The notes below the pieces were generated by a model. It was not told the DNA's origin, did no database searches, and worked only from the letters and a program-made list of their open reading frames with translations. This document shows, piece by piece, positions 9,076 through 17,201 of a stretch of DNA of 22,779 nucleotides (position 1 is its first letter; each line of letters starts with the position of its first letter). The position numbers and the translations under genes were made by a program. The DNA comes from Paramacrobiotus richtersi (Eukaryota > Tardigrada > Eutardigrada > Parachela > Macrobiotidae), in the NCBI GenBank assembly GCA_034698045.1, contig JAQGAU010000902.1, forward strand, positions 1-22,779. The letters are read 5' to 3'.

Positions 9076-9409
9076 CTGTATTTAGGGCAAAGCCCTGAAT
9101 GCAGTATATCTGTTTTTAGGGCAAGGCCCTAAATACAGTATGCCGGTGCTCAGGGCAAGGCCCTGGACACACTATGCTTGAACTTAGGACGCAGCCCTCC
9201 ACACAATACGTCTGTGGTTAGGGCGAAGCCCTAAGCACAGTATGCTTGCACTGAGGACGCAGCCCTAAACATAATACGTCTGTGGTTATGCGAAACCCTA
9301 ACCACAGTATGCTTGTAATTAGGGCGCAGCCCTAAACACAATACGTCTGTGGTTAGGGCTAACCCCTAACCACAGTATGCTTGTACTTAGGGCGCAGCCC
9401 TAAACACAG
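9076..9409. repeat. Tandem array of about ten short hairpins (67-68 bp dimer period)
   Basis: Each unit is an imperfect palindrome around a tri- or dinucleotide loop. Examples are ctgtggttagggc-gaa-gccctaagcacag (9212-9240) and its kin at 9280-9307 and 9347-9375. They alternate with a second type, cttgtacttagggc-gca-gccctaaacacag, at 9176-9205, 9245-9274, 9312-9341 and 9380-9409. Three further hairpins (9076-9103, 9110-9138, 9146-9170) form a more diverged leading part. The B-type starts lie 68 and 67 bases apart. Linkers are conserved (agtatgcttg and aatacgtctg). Substitutions on one arm are sometimes matched on the other. No protein is encoded. Confidence 0.85.
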
Positions 9410-9462
9410 CATAGTAGTGTTTACGTGGAAAACTACTCACAAAATAAACGCCCCATTCGCTG

Positions 9463-9493
9463 AGTATGCTGAGGGGAAACCCCTCAGCATACT
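9463..9493. repeat. Perfect 14-bp-stem hairpin with AAA loop
   Basis: agtatgctgagggg pairs perfectly with cccctcagcatact around AAA. The stem reuses the 'agtatgc' linker of the hairpin array, so it is probably a related unit. There is no CTRR end directly after it, so it is not an obvious Helitron terminus. Confidence 0.9.
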
Positions 9494-9586
9494 GTTCTTA
9501 ATAATTTTGATGGTGCTCTTAATGCTTCGATTATAGCTCGGTAAAACGGCCGTTAGGGCCCCTCCTGATAGCTTTTTCGGATTGCT

Positions 9587-9742
9587 GGTGACTTAATTTA
9601 TGTTGCGGTGAATTTTACTTCCGGTGACCTTTGGGGGGCCCCTGGAGGTGACTTTTGGATTGCCCACATCATGATGGATATAATGATACTACATTTGTCC
9701 ATAGTATACATCATCTTAAGAAAATCGTGTTTTAGAGTGACC
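9587..9742 (+). repeat. Dispersed GGTGAC(C/T)TTT motifs
   Basis: ggtgac or gtgacc followed by a T-rich run occurs at 9587, 9623, 9647 and 9737. It occurs again as the first bases of direct repeat copy 2 at 9815 and in copy 1 as tgacctttt. The spacing is irregular. The pattern suggests partial or eroded copies of the direct-repeat start. Confidence 0.5.
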
Positions 9743-9814
9743 TTTTGGTGTTCCAGACGCTTCCGGACGCTGTAACTCGAAACCTGAATAAGCATGGGTA
9801 CTTTTTTATATACG

Positions 9815-9932
9815 TGACCTTTTCGGCCGTCAAAAATTACTCCAGATGGTCCTGGTCCCTTTGGGTAACTCGATATTATCCCTACCTATTTGTATCTGTA
9901 TAAATATTAGAGACCTAACCTAACTGACATCA
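9815..9932 (+). repeat. Long direct repeat DR, copy 2
   Basis: This is the partner of 8768-8900 in the same orientation, starting tgaccttttcggccgtc and ending tgacatca. The two copies enclose 914 bases holding the gccggcaa run, the hairpin array, the 14-bp hairpin and the GGTGAC motifs. They could be ends of one composite non-autonomous element or two independent copies of a dispersed repeat. Confidence 0.72.
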
Positions 9933-9951
9933 CCGACATAATAACACAAGA

Positions 9952-10098
9952 GCAGACAACCCGTTAGGGAATTCAAGTCTGGTTGACAGTAACGCTAAGG
10001 TACTGCACGCGATCGATGAAATGGCACAAAAATTTGCCCTACCGTATACAACACCCCAGCGGGACTGGCAGTGTGATGAGTGCGTATGGGCAGAGTAG
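9952..10098 (+). pseudogene. Short coding-like fragment ending WQCDECVWAE (possible retroelement ORF1)
   Basis: An open plus frame with no upstream ATG reads ADNPLGNSSLVDSN..., then VLHAIDEMAQKFALPYTTP, then QRDWQCDECVWAE and TAG. The W-x-C-x2-C end is reminiscent of the last knuckle of a PHD-type zinc finger, which some LINE ORF1 proteins carry. The opposite strand at 10164-10121 reads a similar peptide (LLYAIAEMARRVVYSV). Two inverted copies of the same coding segment thus seem to be present. The assignment to ORF1 is inference from the motif and from the adjacent LINE. It is short and not diagnostic. Confidence 0.35.
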
Positions 10099-10164
10099 GA
10101 ATATTCGAAGCGCATGTTACCGAATACACTACTCTGCGTGCCATTTCAGCGATCGCGTACAGTA
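10001..10164. repeat. Foldback: 27-bp inverted repeats plus an inner inverted pair
   Basis: Bases 10001-10027 are the reverse complement of 10138-10164 at 25 of 27 positions. Just inside, 10090-10107 pairs with 10121-10137 with few differences and one gap. The right arm is contiguous (10121-10164), whereas the left arm is split by 62 bases (10028-10089), as if those bases had been inserted or deleted on one side. The unit abuts the 3' end of the minus-strand LINE. Confidence 0.75.
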
Positions 10165-10169
10165 ATACA

Positions 10170-11400
10170 AAAAAAAACCACATTACGACAGATACACATT
10201 TTTGAGCATAAACAAGGCCACACAGCCAGCAGACAGAATTGTTTCGTTAAACTTGAGAATCTTTTCAAGCAGATCTTTCAGGCGCATCTCCATGGTAGAA
10301 TCGCCAATTTTCTTTTTCGCCTTCGCGTTAGTTTTCGCTGGTCGTCTCAGATTGTAGTGCGGGGTGTTGTCCGTGACTTTGATTACGTCCAGAAGTTACG
10401 CCGGAAGGGGGAAGACGTTCTTATTCCACAGTTTGAGGAGCCACACCGCATCGCCCTGCCGCCATCGGTCGAAAATAGGCAAAACGCCTAACTGCTGATA
10501 CGGTTCCGGTGTAACCGGCTGCTTGTAGTCAGTGATAGCACGCAAAGCTTTACGCTGCAGGCTAGCTAGTTTATAACGCTGGGTCAAAGACGCTGCGGAG
10601 CATACTGACGAACAATTTATCAGATGAGTGCCAAAGCAAGCGTGGTAACGACCTTTGCGCTATGATAAAAACTCAGCCCTTTCTTAGCCCTGTTGATCAT
10701 GGCAATCCCAAAATTTCCCTTCCCCTGGACCTGTCTGAACTGGTCCGTCCAATTCAGATGTTTGTCGATTTATACTCCGAGATACCAAACCGAGTTTTCG
10801 ATTTTCACCTTTTCTTCGTTGATCGTAATTGTCGGCTCTGCTTGCGCATTTCGATCGGAGCAAAGATCCATGGCTTGACATTTCTTTGAATTCACGTGCA
10901 GCAGGTTTTCCTGCAAACATGCCCAATATGTTTCAGTGCTTTGTTGATTCTTCTGGCCGCTTCGGCCTTCGTTTTTCCCGTTGTATGGACAATCGTGTCG
11001 CCAGCAAAGCAGTCGAAGTCGCAATCCTTCTTTGTGTTGATTAGTACGTCATTAAAGTAAATGGTGAACAGTACGGGACCCAGCACCGTACCTTGGGGTA
11101 CGCCAGATGTTAAAGGTAGCCAGTCAGATGTCCGTTTGCCATCGCGTACCCTCTGCGTTCTTCCCGTAAGGTAACTAAATACCTACTTCAGCACACATCC
11201 ACCAATGCCCGCCTGTCGTAGTTTGTGCAGTAGTTTCGCATGCGATACGCTGTCGAATGCCTTCTTCAGATCCCAGAAACACACTGCCGTAACTGAACCG
11301 TTGTCCATAGTTTTCTTCCACTGTTCTGTCGTCTTTAACACAGACGTTTCACACGAATGCCCAGCGCGGAATCCCGACTGATTTGAAGAGAGGATGTTAA
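10170..11400 (-). mobile_element. 5'-truncated LINE (CR1/Jockey-like), RT to C-terminus
   Basis: Read on the minus strand, the order of motifs is QSGFR..HSCET, then AVCFWDLKKAFDSVSH (RT motif A), TSGVPQGTVLGPVLFTIYFND (motif B), FAGDT (10994-11008, motif C), WYLGV, then the thumb/C-terminal SLQRKALRAITDYKQPV and LGVLPIFDRW. It ends near RLKDLLEKILKFNETIL. This is collinear with the plus-strand LINE at 13.57-14.92 kb. Motif C should be F/YADD; the second aspartate is glycine, so the RT is dead. Stops and frame changes occur throughout. Homology begins around 11400, so the endonuclease and N-terminal RT are missing, a usual outcome of incomplete reverse transcription. No clear poly-A-type or microsatellite tail was found. 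Confidence 0.88.
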
Positions 11401-11851
11401 GGCAGAGGTGTGTGCTGACACAGTGTAGTTGAAGCTACCGTACCACTATATCATACCACGGTACTGCGCTATCAGGTGTGCCTGATATGCATTGTAGGGC
11501 ATATTCATTTTTAACGATGTTGGGTGCTTTTCTATTATTCGAAGTTTAGCGTACCATCGTGGTCTTACAAGGGAGCATTATCATGTCAGTATCTGGAAAA
11601 AATACTAAAACCTTATAAACAGAAACAAAACACCCTTGTAAGCTTTGACAAAACTATACTTGCTGCAGGAAGCAGCTTTGTCCTTTGGGTGTAATATGTA
11701 CAGCAAATATATGTTTGATGGCTGGCTGGCTGGCTAAAGTTTTCAACTCCTGACAGCTAGCCGAGTTTTCTCTGGATTTCTGTTCACATACCCTTATTTT
11801 CTCCCGTGATTATGTTTCAAAATTTACAGTTTTTTGTGCTCTATGTTCTGA
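11401..11851. other. Unassigned spacer between two LINEs
   Basis: No coding signal. The region contains a (TGGC)4 run at about 11719-11735. It might include the 5' UTR of the plus-strand LINE, but nothing in the sequence proves where that element starts. Confidence 0.4.
11719..11735. repeat. (TGGC)4 microsatellite
   Basis: Four consecutive tggc units in otherwise non-repetitive sequence. Confidence 0.8.
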
Positions 11852-12889
11852 GTGGTAGTTGAGCAAAATCTGTGGAGAAGTCGAGAAATGCGGAACAGAA
11901 ACTCGTCATCCCTATCCTGCGTAGCTTATCATCATCTCAATATCAACGGTTTCACTTTTGAAAAACTTGATCTCCTGCAGCAGATACTTTTATCTGAAGA
12001 TAATTCCACAAAAATTTTCTCTGTTACGGAATCTGATCTTTCGAATTCGGATCCATCGCACCTCTTCAATATCCCGAATCACACACTCATTCGACAAGAT
12101 CGCGCTGATGGATTTCGCAAACAACGTGGTGGTGGCATTATGCTTTACATTCCTTCTCGGGTTTCCTTTACTCGCCTAGAAGTTGCCTCCAGCAATGCAT
12201 CGGTGGAAAGCCTTTAGGTTTTGTTACATTTTGGGAAGAAGAACGTTTTGCTCGGTACAGTTTATCGAGCCCCAGATACGAACGCTGCAGATACTGAGCT
12301 TTGTTCGACCATATGCGTGATCTCCGTACGTACCCTACGTTTGACTAGGTTGTTATAGGGGATGTTAACATAAACGCCAATAATAGCGAATCTCTGTACT
12401 ATCACTATTATTCCGATTTATGCAGTGAATTTGATATGAAGGATATGGTTGTTGGCGATACCAAGACATAATAGACACAAGACATTCTATTATGTCTTGG
12501 CGATACACGGATTCCTAATCGTCGAAATCCGTAAATCCTGTTAAACAGGCAGTACGAAAATCGAGTTCATGTTGTGCAGCCCCCCTAAGAATCATACCAG
12601 ATTACCAGCTGAAGATCTAAATATTTCGGATCACCGGTTGTGTCGTACCATCGCAAATTACAAAAACAAGGTTCCGCAGCATAGAACGATCTCGTACAGG
12701 CTGTGGAATCATACCAATAAAGCGGATTTTGCAGCCAAACTGAAATGTCTAAGCATGAAGAAAAAGTTCCATGCAGAAACGGACAAAGTGGATAACCAGG
12801 TGAACGATTTCGTGAACGAGCTTTTTGAACTTGTGGAGCAATGTTTCCCACAACGAGTCAGGCGAGTGAAACAGAATGAAGCGCCATGA
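11852..12889 (+). pseudogene. LINE endonuclease (exonuclease-endonuclease-phosphatase fold) domain
   Basis: The first frame (11852-12217) has VTESDL, matching the metal-binding glutamate block, and RGGGIMLYIPS, matching the conserved GGG strand. The next strand (about 12355-12395) holds GDVNINANNSES in another frame, with the GD-N catalytic motif. NISDHRLC at about 12619-12642 gives the SDH catalytic histidine motif. The domain would nick target DNA to prime reverse transcription. Frames switch between the first block, the GDVN block and the SDH block, and stops intervene, so the protein is not made. A 35-bp hairpin insertion with its 10-bp duplication lies between GDVN and SDH. Confidence 0.82.
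12462..12496. mobile_element. 35-bp hairpin insertion in LINE, 10-bp target duplication
   Basis: The decamer ttggcgatac is present at 12452-12461 and again at 12497-12506. Between them sit 35 bases forming a hairpin. Counting one flanking base from each duplicate, 12461-12474 and 12487-12500 are a perfect 14-bp inverted repeat. Insert plus one duplicate equals 45 bases, a multiple of three. This could be a tiny foldback insertion or a template-switch event at repair. Confidence 0.7.
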
Positions 12890-13411
12890 ATGACACCACA
12901 GGTTAAAGCATTAATTCGCCGTAAGAACCATGCGTATGAGCGTAAATGTGCTGCCGGTGATACGGCAGAATATTCGAACTACAACAAAGAGTACTACTTG
13001 TCAAGAAAAAAAATGCGATACCAGATACGGGCAGCTAAGGAACAGTACTTCCGGAAAACCCAACGCAACACCAACCGTTTGTGGAGGGATGTTGGAAGAA
13101 TGCTTGGTAAAACGAAACAACAGACTAGCTTCAGTGTGGATTTGAACGCCCTTAACCAGCACTCCGTCTCGATGGGCCACACCAGTTCCCCCATACTCCG
13201 CCTCCACCCCCCACTTGAATGGACAGAAACGAAAATTTGTTTTGCAGATTCGGAGAAGTAAAAAGCGATGACGTTCGGTCCATATTACAACAAATCAGGT
13301 CTGAAAAGAAATCCAGTGGTCCCTTCGGATTTCCGCCGCGGCTGTTATAGTACGTTTTGCCAATGTTGGTGGACCCGCTGACGCGCATGGTGACCAACTC
13401 ACTGAAGGCCG
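12890..13411 (+). pseudogene. LINE linker between endonuclease and RT
   Basis: One frame (12890-13261) is rich in basic residues and aromatic tyrosines (RRKNHAYERK, RYQIRAAKEQYFRK). This is typical of the helical segment between EN and RT in CR1/Jockey proteins. The next part (13262-13411) continues in other frames (ILQQIRSEKK at about 13283-13312, then degraded). It contains stops and cannot be translated as one protein. Confidence 0.65.
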
Positions 13412-14515
13412 GTGTTTTTCCGTCCATCTTCAAAAGGGCAGGAGGTATACCCTCTTCAGAAAGTGCCAAATCCAGCAGGAGTCAATGATTTCCGACCAAT
13501 CTCCTTACTGTGCAACCTATCCAAAGTCTTCGAACGCTGCGTTCAGAACAAACTTTTAAAATATGTTCGAGTAAAAGATCCTCTCTACCAACGACAGTCC
13601 GGATTCCGCAAGGACCGCTCGTGCGATACACTGCTCTTAAACACCACTGAAGCATGGAAGCGGGCCATGGATGAAATGCTGTCACTGCCGTAGCATTTCT
13701 GGACCTGACAAAAGCGTTGGACTCAGTCAACCACGATTTGCTGATAAAAAAAACTTATGCGGTGCGGCATCGGCGGTAGCGCATTACGTTGGTTCCACTC
13801 CTACCTAACCGATCGATAGCCACGTGTAAAAGAGTTTGTATGAATTTATTCCTTTCACAAAAGAATGTGCTGTCGCATATACACAACTACCCGCCTTTAA
13901 CGTTAGGCATTAAAACTTCCAATCTGATCGCGCTCATTCTCATGCATGTAAAAGAGTGGTACCAAAGTGTCTGACTGGCTGCCAGTGGTATCGGGCGTCC
14001 CGCAAGGGACCGTACTGGGCCCGATACCGTTTACGTTGTTTGTTAACGATTTGTTGCAGCTACAGGATGGAACATTCGAAACGGAAGCGTTCCCTGACGA
14101 TAAGATTGTGTACGCCACTGGGACAACCAAAGCGGAAGCAGCTCAGAGACCGACCAACGCACTGGTACCAGTATCACACTAGTTCGAGCAGAATTGCCTT
14201 GCACTGAATACCATAAAATGCTCCGCAATGTTTGTACATGGCGAGCGAAAAGATAAAGCAGCAGCGAATCCCACCGTTTCACTGTTCCGAGTCGACTAGG
14301 TTAAAGAGACCGTTACGTACTTAGGCATCGAAGTGGACCAACATTTGAAATGGGTGAAGCAGTTTCTGAAAGTCAAGCGAAACATCAACTACGGAATATC
14401 CAAACTGAACCGAGCACAGTCAGGCCTCAGCCTTTCCCAGCGTACAACCCTTTGCCACGCCTTAGTCGAACCGTACATGGACTACTGTTCATCGGTTTGG
14501 TCAGCGGTGTCTTAG
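13412..14515 (+). pseudogene. LINE reverse transcriptase domain, disrupted
   Basis: The fingers motif NDFRPISLLCNLSKVFE and QSGFRKDRSCDTLL are read in one frame (13412-13693). Motif A follows as AFLDLTKALDSVNHDL at about 13694-13744. Motif B is SGVPQGTVLGPIPFTLFVNDLL, and motif C is FPDDK at 14090-14104, where FADDT is usual. Both aspartates remain but the alanine is proline and the threonine lysine. TYLGIEV and the thumb region with LVEPYMDYCSSVWSAVS end at 14515. At least four frame changes, plus the 111-bp insertion at 13836-13946, break the enzyme. Its job would have been target-primed cDNA synthesis. Confidence 0.88.
13836..13946. mobile_element. 111-bp insertion in LINE RT with perfect 11-bp duplication
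   Basis: tgtaaaagagt occurs at 13825-13835 and again at 13947-13957, exactly flanking 111 bases that have no counterpart in the other LINE copy. That copy has the SYLTGR..RV...SDWLP junction without such a gap. The insert begins ttgtatga and ends ctcatgca, whose reverse complement tgcatgag gives weak, about 7-bp imperfect terminal inverted repeats. It has no coding capacity. A target duplication this precise argues for an insertion event, whether non-autonomous transposon, short retro-fragment or repair patch. Confidence 0.7.
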
Positions 14516-14924
14516 GGAGAGCGGTAAAAGCTGAAGAAACGCCAGGATGCAGCCCTTAGAGCCATCACCGATTACAGTATACGGGTAACAGTACCGAGAG
14601 CTGGGTGTGACACCAGTATTCCACCAATAGCGCGAAAAGGACGCAGTATGGCTGTACAAGATTTGGAACCGGAAGACCATCAGTGTGCCGACTTACATAA
14701 AACAGGTGATCCCGTTCCACGATACGAACACACGGTACGAATCCGCCGGAAACAGCGCATTGATGTCACTTCGAAAAGAAGAAACGGAGCATTGGAAAGA
14801 CAACCCGATGAGAGTAAAAGATCTCTTTATGAACATCATGAAATGCACGGAAAATGTTTTACAGTGTGGCAAGGTTAGAACATTCTTGAGTCGTGTCAAT
14901 TCTAGCAATCTTCTTTCTCATTAA
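14516..14924 (+). pseudogene. LINE ORF2 C-terminal region
   Basis: The LKKRQDAALRAITDYS block follows the RT thumb. AVWLYKIWN-like residues, then PTYIKQVIPFHDTNTRYES and PMRVKDLFMNIMKCTENVL, lead to LQCGKVRTFLSRVNSSNLLSH and a stop at 14922-14924. The same block is collinear with the minus-strand LINE and with bases 2-61. The role of this cysteine-containing tail is unknown to me. Frame changes near 14560 and 14660 interrupt it. Confidence 0.8.
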
Positions 14925-15046
14925 AACGCTAGAAAAAGTTTTTTTGTTAATTTTGTAAGTCGTGTATTTTCTTATTTTGTACTACCTTTGATGACCAGAC
15001 CGCGAGTGCCACGGGTTTGTCTGCTTTTGAATAAACTAAACTAAAC
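14925..15046 (+). repeat. LINE 3' UTR and tail
   Basis: A T-rich stretch is followed by the conserved end block gaccagaccgcgagtgccac...tttgtctgct and a short ataaactaaactaaac tail. The end block is shared with bases 105-150 and partly with 22164-22200, so it is probably the recognition end for target-primed reverse transcription in this LINE group. Confidence 0.8.
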
Positions 15047-15303
15047 ATATGGCGTGCTGTACAACCAAACGCATGGCTAGCTTTAATCCGTTTTGATTCG
15101 GCACCTCTGCTTTCATTTGTACAATATTATAAAGATGTTCAGAGATTTCAGCAGGATTAGTAATCTCAAACGTGATAGACATTCGTATACCTCCCGAAGC
15201 GCCTTTTTGATGTTATGAAATTTCCACTACTTTTCGTATTAAACAATTCCGTCTAGCTTTAAATACTATGTCAACAAAAAAGACGATAGGAATGAGTGTA
15301 TTT
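15047..15303. other. Unassigned spacer between LINE and LTR element
   Basis: I see no coding, RNA or repeat signal. The segment between the LINE tail and the first LTR may be original host sequence. Confidence 0.4.
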
Positions 15304-15502
15304 TGTCACGTAACGATCACGTATTATGGGATAGATAGATGTGTCATAACACGTTGCAATCATATGCCAACATTCTTCTTGGTATGTGATCCCTCGATGT
15401 CCCTTAGCTATTGTATACGAGAATATATATACGAGCATATTGATGTGGCAAGGGAGATTATCATATTCTGTTCTGGTTACCAATAAAGTTACCCGCGTTA
15501 CA
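15304..15502 (+). repeat. 5' LTR (199 bp)
   Basis: It begins TGTCACG and ends GCGTTACA. It contains a TATA-like run near 15423-15432 and AATAAA at 15482-15487, as expected for a short LTR supplying promoter and polyadenylation signals. By hand it is about 92% identical to 20299-20501. Confidence 0.92.
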
Positions 15503-15521
15503 GTGGTGGCTCCAGAGGCTG
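15503..15521 (+). other. Candidate primer-binding site
   Basis: gtggtggctccagaggctg lies directly after the 5' LTR and contains TGG one and four bases in, as needed to pair with a tRNA 3' CCA end. I cannot say from memory which tRNA it matches. Confidence 0.45.
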
Positions 15522-15595
15522 TCCAAATTCTGTTTAGACACTTCTGCCTCCATGCCAGCCATGACATTTTCGCAAAACTTTCAGTTCTCACTCAC

Positions 15596-15973
15596 ATGAG
15601 CTCAGACCAGCCTCATGACCTTCACGCAGCCAGCTCTTCTATTTCAACTACTACGACTGATACAACACGACGCAGCCTACGCAGCCAACCGGACTTACCT
15701 CCATACTCTTTTGCCGAAATCGACCTTGACCTTAAACAAGAAGGTAAGGTCAAACGCAATAAAGCAGCCGCTGCACCTCCTCCAAAAAGCCCTGTCCCGG
15801 AAGACCTAAACTCTACAATTTCCTATTCTCCTGAACTTGACCTCGAGCCCGACCTTGAAACCAACAAATTTCTGCCAGATATGTTCACTTCCGTTGTTCC
15901 CACCATACCAGACGACCCGAGTTTTCTTCGACGGAATCCAAACCTTCCTCGCTGCCTACCCCGTTCTATCTAG
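15596..15973 (+). pseudogene. Gag N-terminal part
   Basis: The first plausible ATG is at 15596, 94 bases after the LTR, giving MSSDQPHDLHAASSS. The frame is rich in serine/threonine, then acidic and proline-rich (KSPVPEDL, ELDLEPDLE). It ends at a stop at 15971-15973, after which the capsid continues one frame over. A frameshift lies around 15920-15960. This region is poorly conserved in Ty3/Gypsy Gag, so its identity rests on position. Confidence 0.65.
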
Positions 15974-16830
15974 AATTATCCGCCGTTCCAAATTTGGATA
16001 AAATATTAAACATCATTCTCTCGACTCCTTTCGCTACCGTTGATCACCTTGCTGTGGACAAGAAACTTCCACGCAAAGTCACTCCAGCTGACATCATCCA
16101 GCTTAACAACTTCTTGAACGATCAACGTTTTTTCAACCTTCTCGGCACTAAGCCACACACACAAACAACTTCCTCCACATCTGCCACAGCTACGTCACCT
16201 ACAACCATGACCACTAACGTACCTTTCGTTCAGATATCCATTACTCAAAAAGATTTTCCACATTTCGGAGGACACAATTGGGAAGACGGTCGCGATTTCA
16301 TTTCCCAACTCGGAAGCCAGGCCAGAGTTTTTGGATGGACGGATACCCAGATCAAAACTAACCTTAACCTTTGCCTTACGAATAACGCCTTGAAATGGTT
16401 TAAAACCGAACAACAGAATCATGCTGATTGGACAACCCTGAAACCCGCATTCCTGAAAGTTTTTGGACCGACTGAGATTGACCACGATCTCAAGAAGGAC
16501 GTCTATTACCAACTGGCCAAGGATGATGCCTGCTCCTACGTTACCAAAGTTCTCGCCATGTATGATGTCTTTAATCCCACCGCAACAGATCAGGAAAAGG
16601 CGACACAACTTTTCCAAGAGCTTCCTGACCGCATGAAGCCACGTTTCCAGGCAGCCAAACCAACAACAGTTCCCGGTTTCCTTGAAAAGCTCAAATTGGA
16701 AGCCAATAAACAACAATACCGAGAAAAAGCTGACAAAGCAGAAAATGAAGTTGCTTCCAGCTCGACCAACCCTGTATTTATCTCGATCAACAAAACTGAA
16801 AGTGCGGATGATTTTACGAAGAAAACTTAG
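15961..16830 (+). pseudogene. Gag capsid domain
   Basis: The frame runs PFYLELSAVPNLDKILNIIL through FPHFGGHNWEDGRDFISQL and NLCLTNNALKWFKTEQ, then WTTLKPAFLKVFGP and a helical lysine/glutamate-rich end. The spacing of ALKWF, W..L..AF and F matches the retrotransposon Gag family that forms the particle shell. It is open for about 290 codons, the best-preserved part of the element. An in-frame TAG at 16828-16830 separates it from the zinc knuckle. Confidence 0.85.
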
Positions 16831-17127
16831 CAACTTACATTGGCAATTAACAATATGCCACAGCGTGGACAACATCCTCGGGATAGATGGATGAACAATC
16901 GTTTTGGCAATCGAATCAACATCACCTGTCACAAATGTGGTAAACAACGTCACATTCAAGTTGACAATCGCTCACAATGTGACCAATGTTGCCGTCCCGG
17001 ACATGCTGCCAAGGATTGTCGATCCGGGTTAAACCGTGGCCCATCAAGGGGCTTCAACAATTACCGAGGACGCAGTGGCTTTCGGGGACGGATGAATACT
17101 AAACGAGGTGGACAGCGACCGGCGTAG
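16831..17127 (+). pseudogene. Gag nucleocapsid zinc knuckles
   Basis: This is the same frame as the capsid, after one premature stop. It has a degenerate first knuckle (CHKCGKQRHIQ..) and a canonical CX2CX4HX4C at 16978-17019 (CDQCCRPGHAAKDC). A glycine/arginine-rich tail follows (RGFNNYRGRSGFRGRMNTKRGG) and a stop at 17125-17127. The knuckle would bind the element's RNA. The second knuckle keeps all four ligands. Confidence 0.88.
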
Positions 17128-17201
17128 ACAACATATAAGTTACAGCAGGACACTTCCGGTTAGCTGCACTTCATTCATTTAAACTGAAAGCCGCGGCCGA
17201 T

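Larger units (their letters stand above)
11852..15046 (+). mobile_element. LINE retrotransposon (CR1/Jockey-like), EN + RT, degenerate
   Basis: An apurinic-type endonuclease region, reverse transcriptase and C-terminal region occur in the usual order, followed by a 3' UTR. The 3' UTR ends in gagtgccacgggtttgtctgct and an ataaactaaactaaac tail. Frames change repeatedly and stops interrupt it, so no full-length protein can be made. No ORF1 is recognised upstream, so it is probably truncated at the 5' side. Two small insertions with flanking duplications lie inside it (12462-12496 and 13836-13946). The C-terminal sequence (LVEPYMDYCSSVW) and the gene order fit the CR1/Jockey group. I did not place it in a clade more precisely. 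Confidence 0.9.

Noticed and set aside
9076-9409. CRISPR-like repeat array
   Set aside because: Repeats are themselves the palindromes and the linkers are conserved, so there are no unique spacers. No cas-like gene is present and the surroundings are eukaryotic retroelements.
9463-9493. Helitron 3' terminus (hairpin before CTRR)
   Set aside because: The hairpin is followed by gttcttaat, not CTRR, and no Rep/helicase or TC-type start was found.
10114-10491. 125-codon plus-strand ORF
   Set aside because: It is antisense to the C-terminal coding region of the minus-strand LINE, which matches the other LINE copy.
16195-16959. 254-codon minus-strand ORF
   Set aside because: It is antisense to the gag capsid and nucleocapsid, whose protein motifs are clear on the plus strand.
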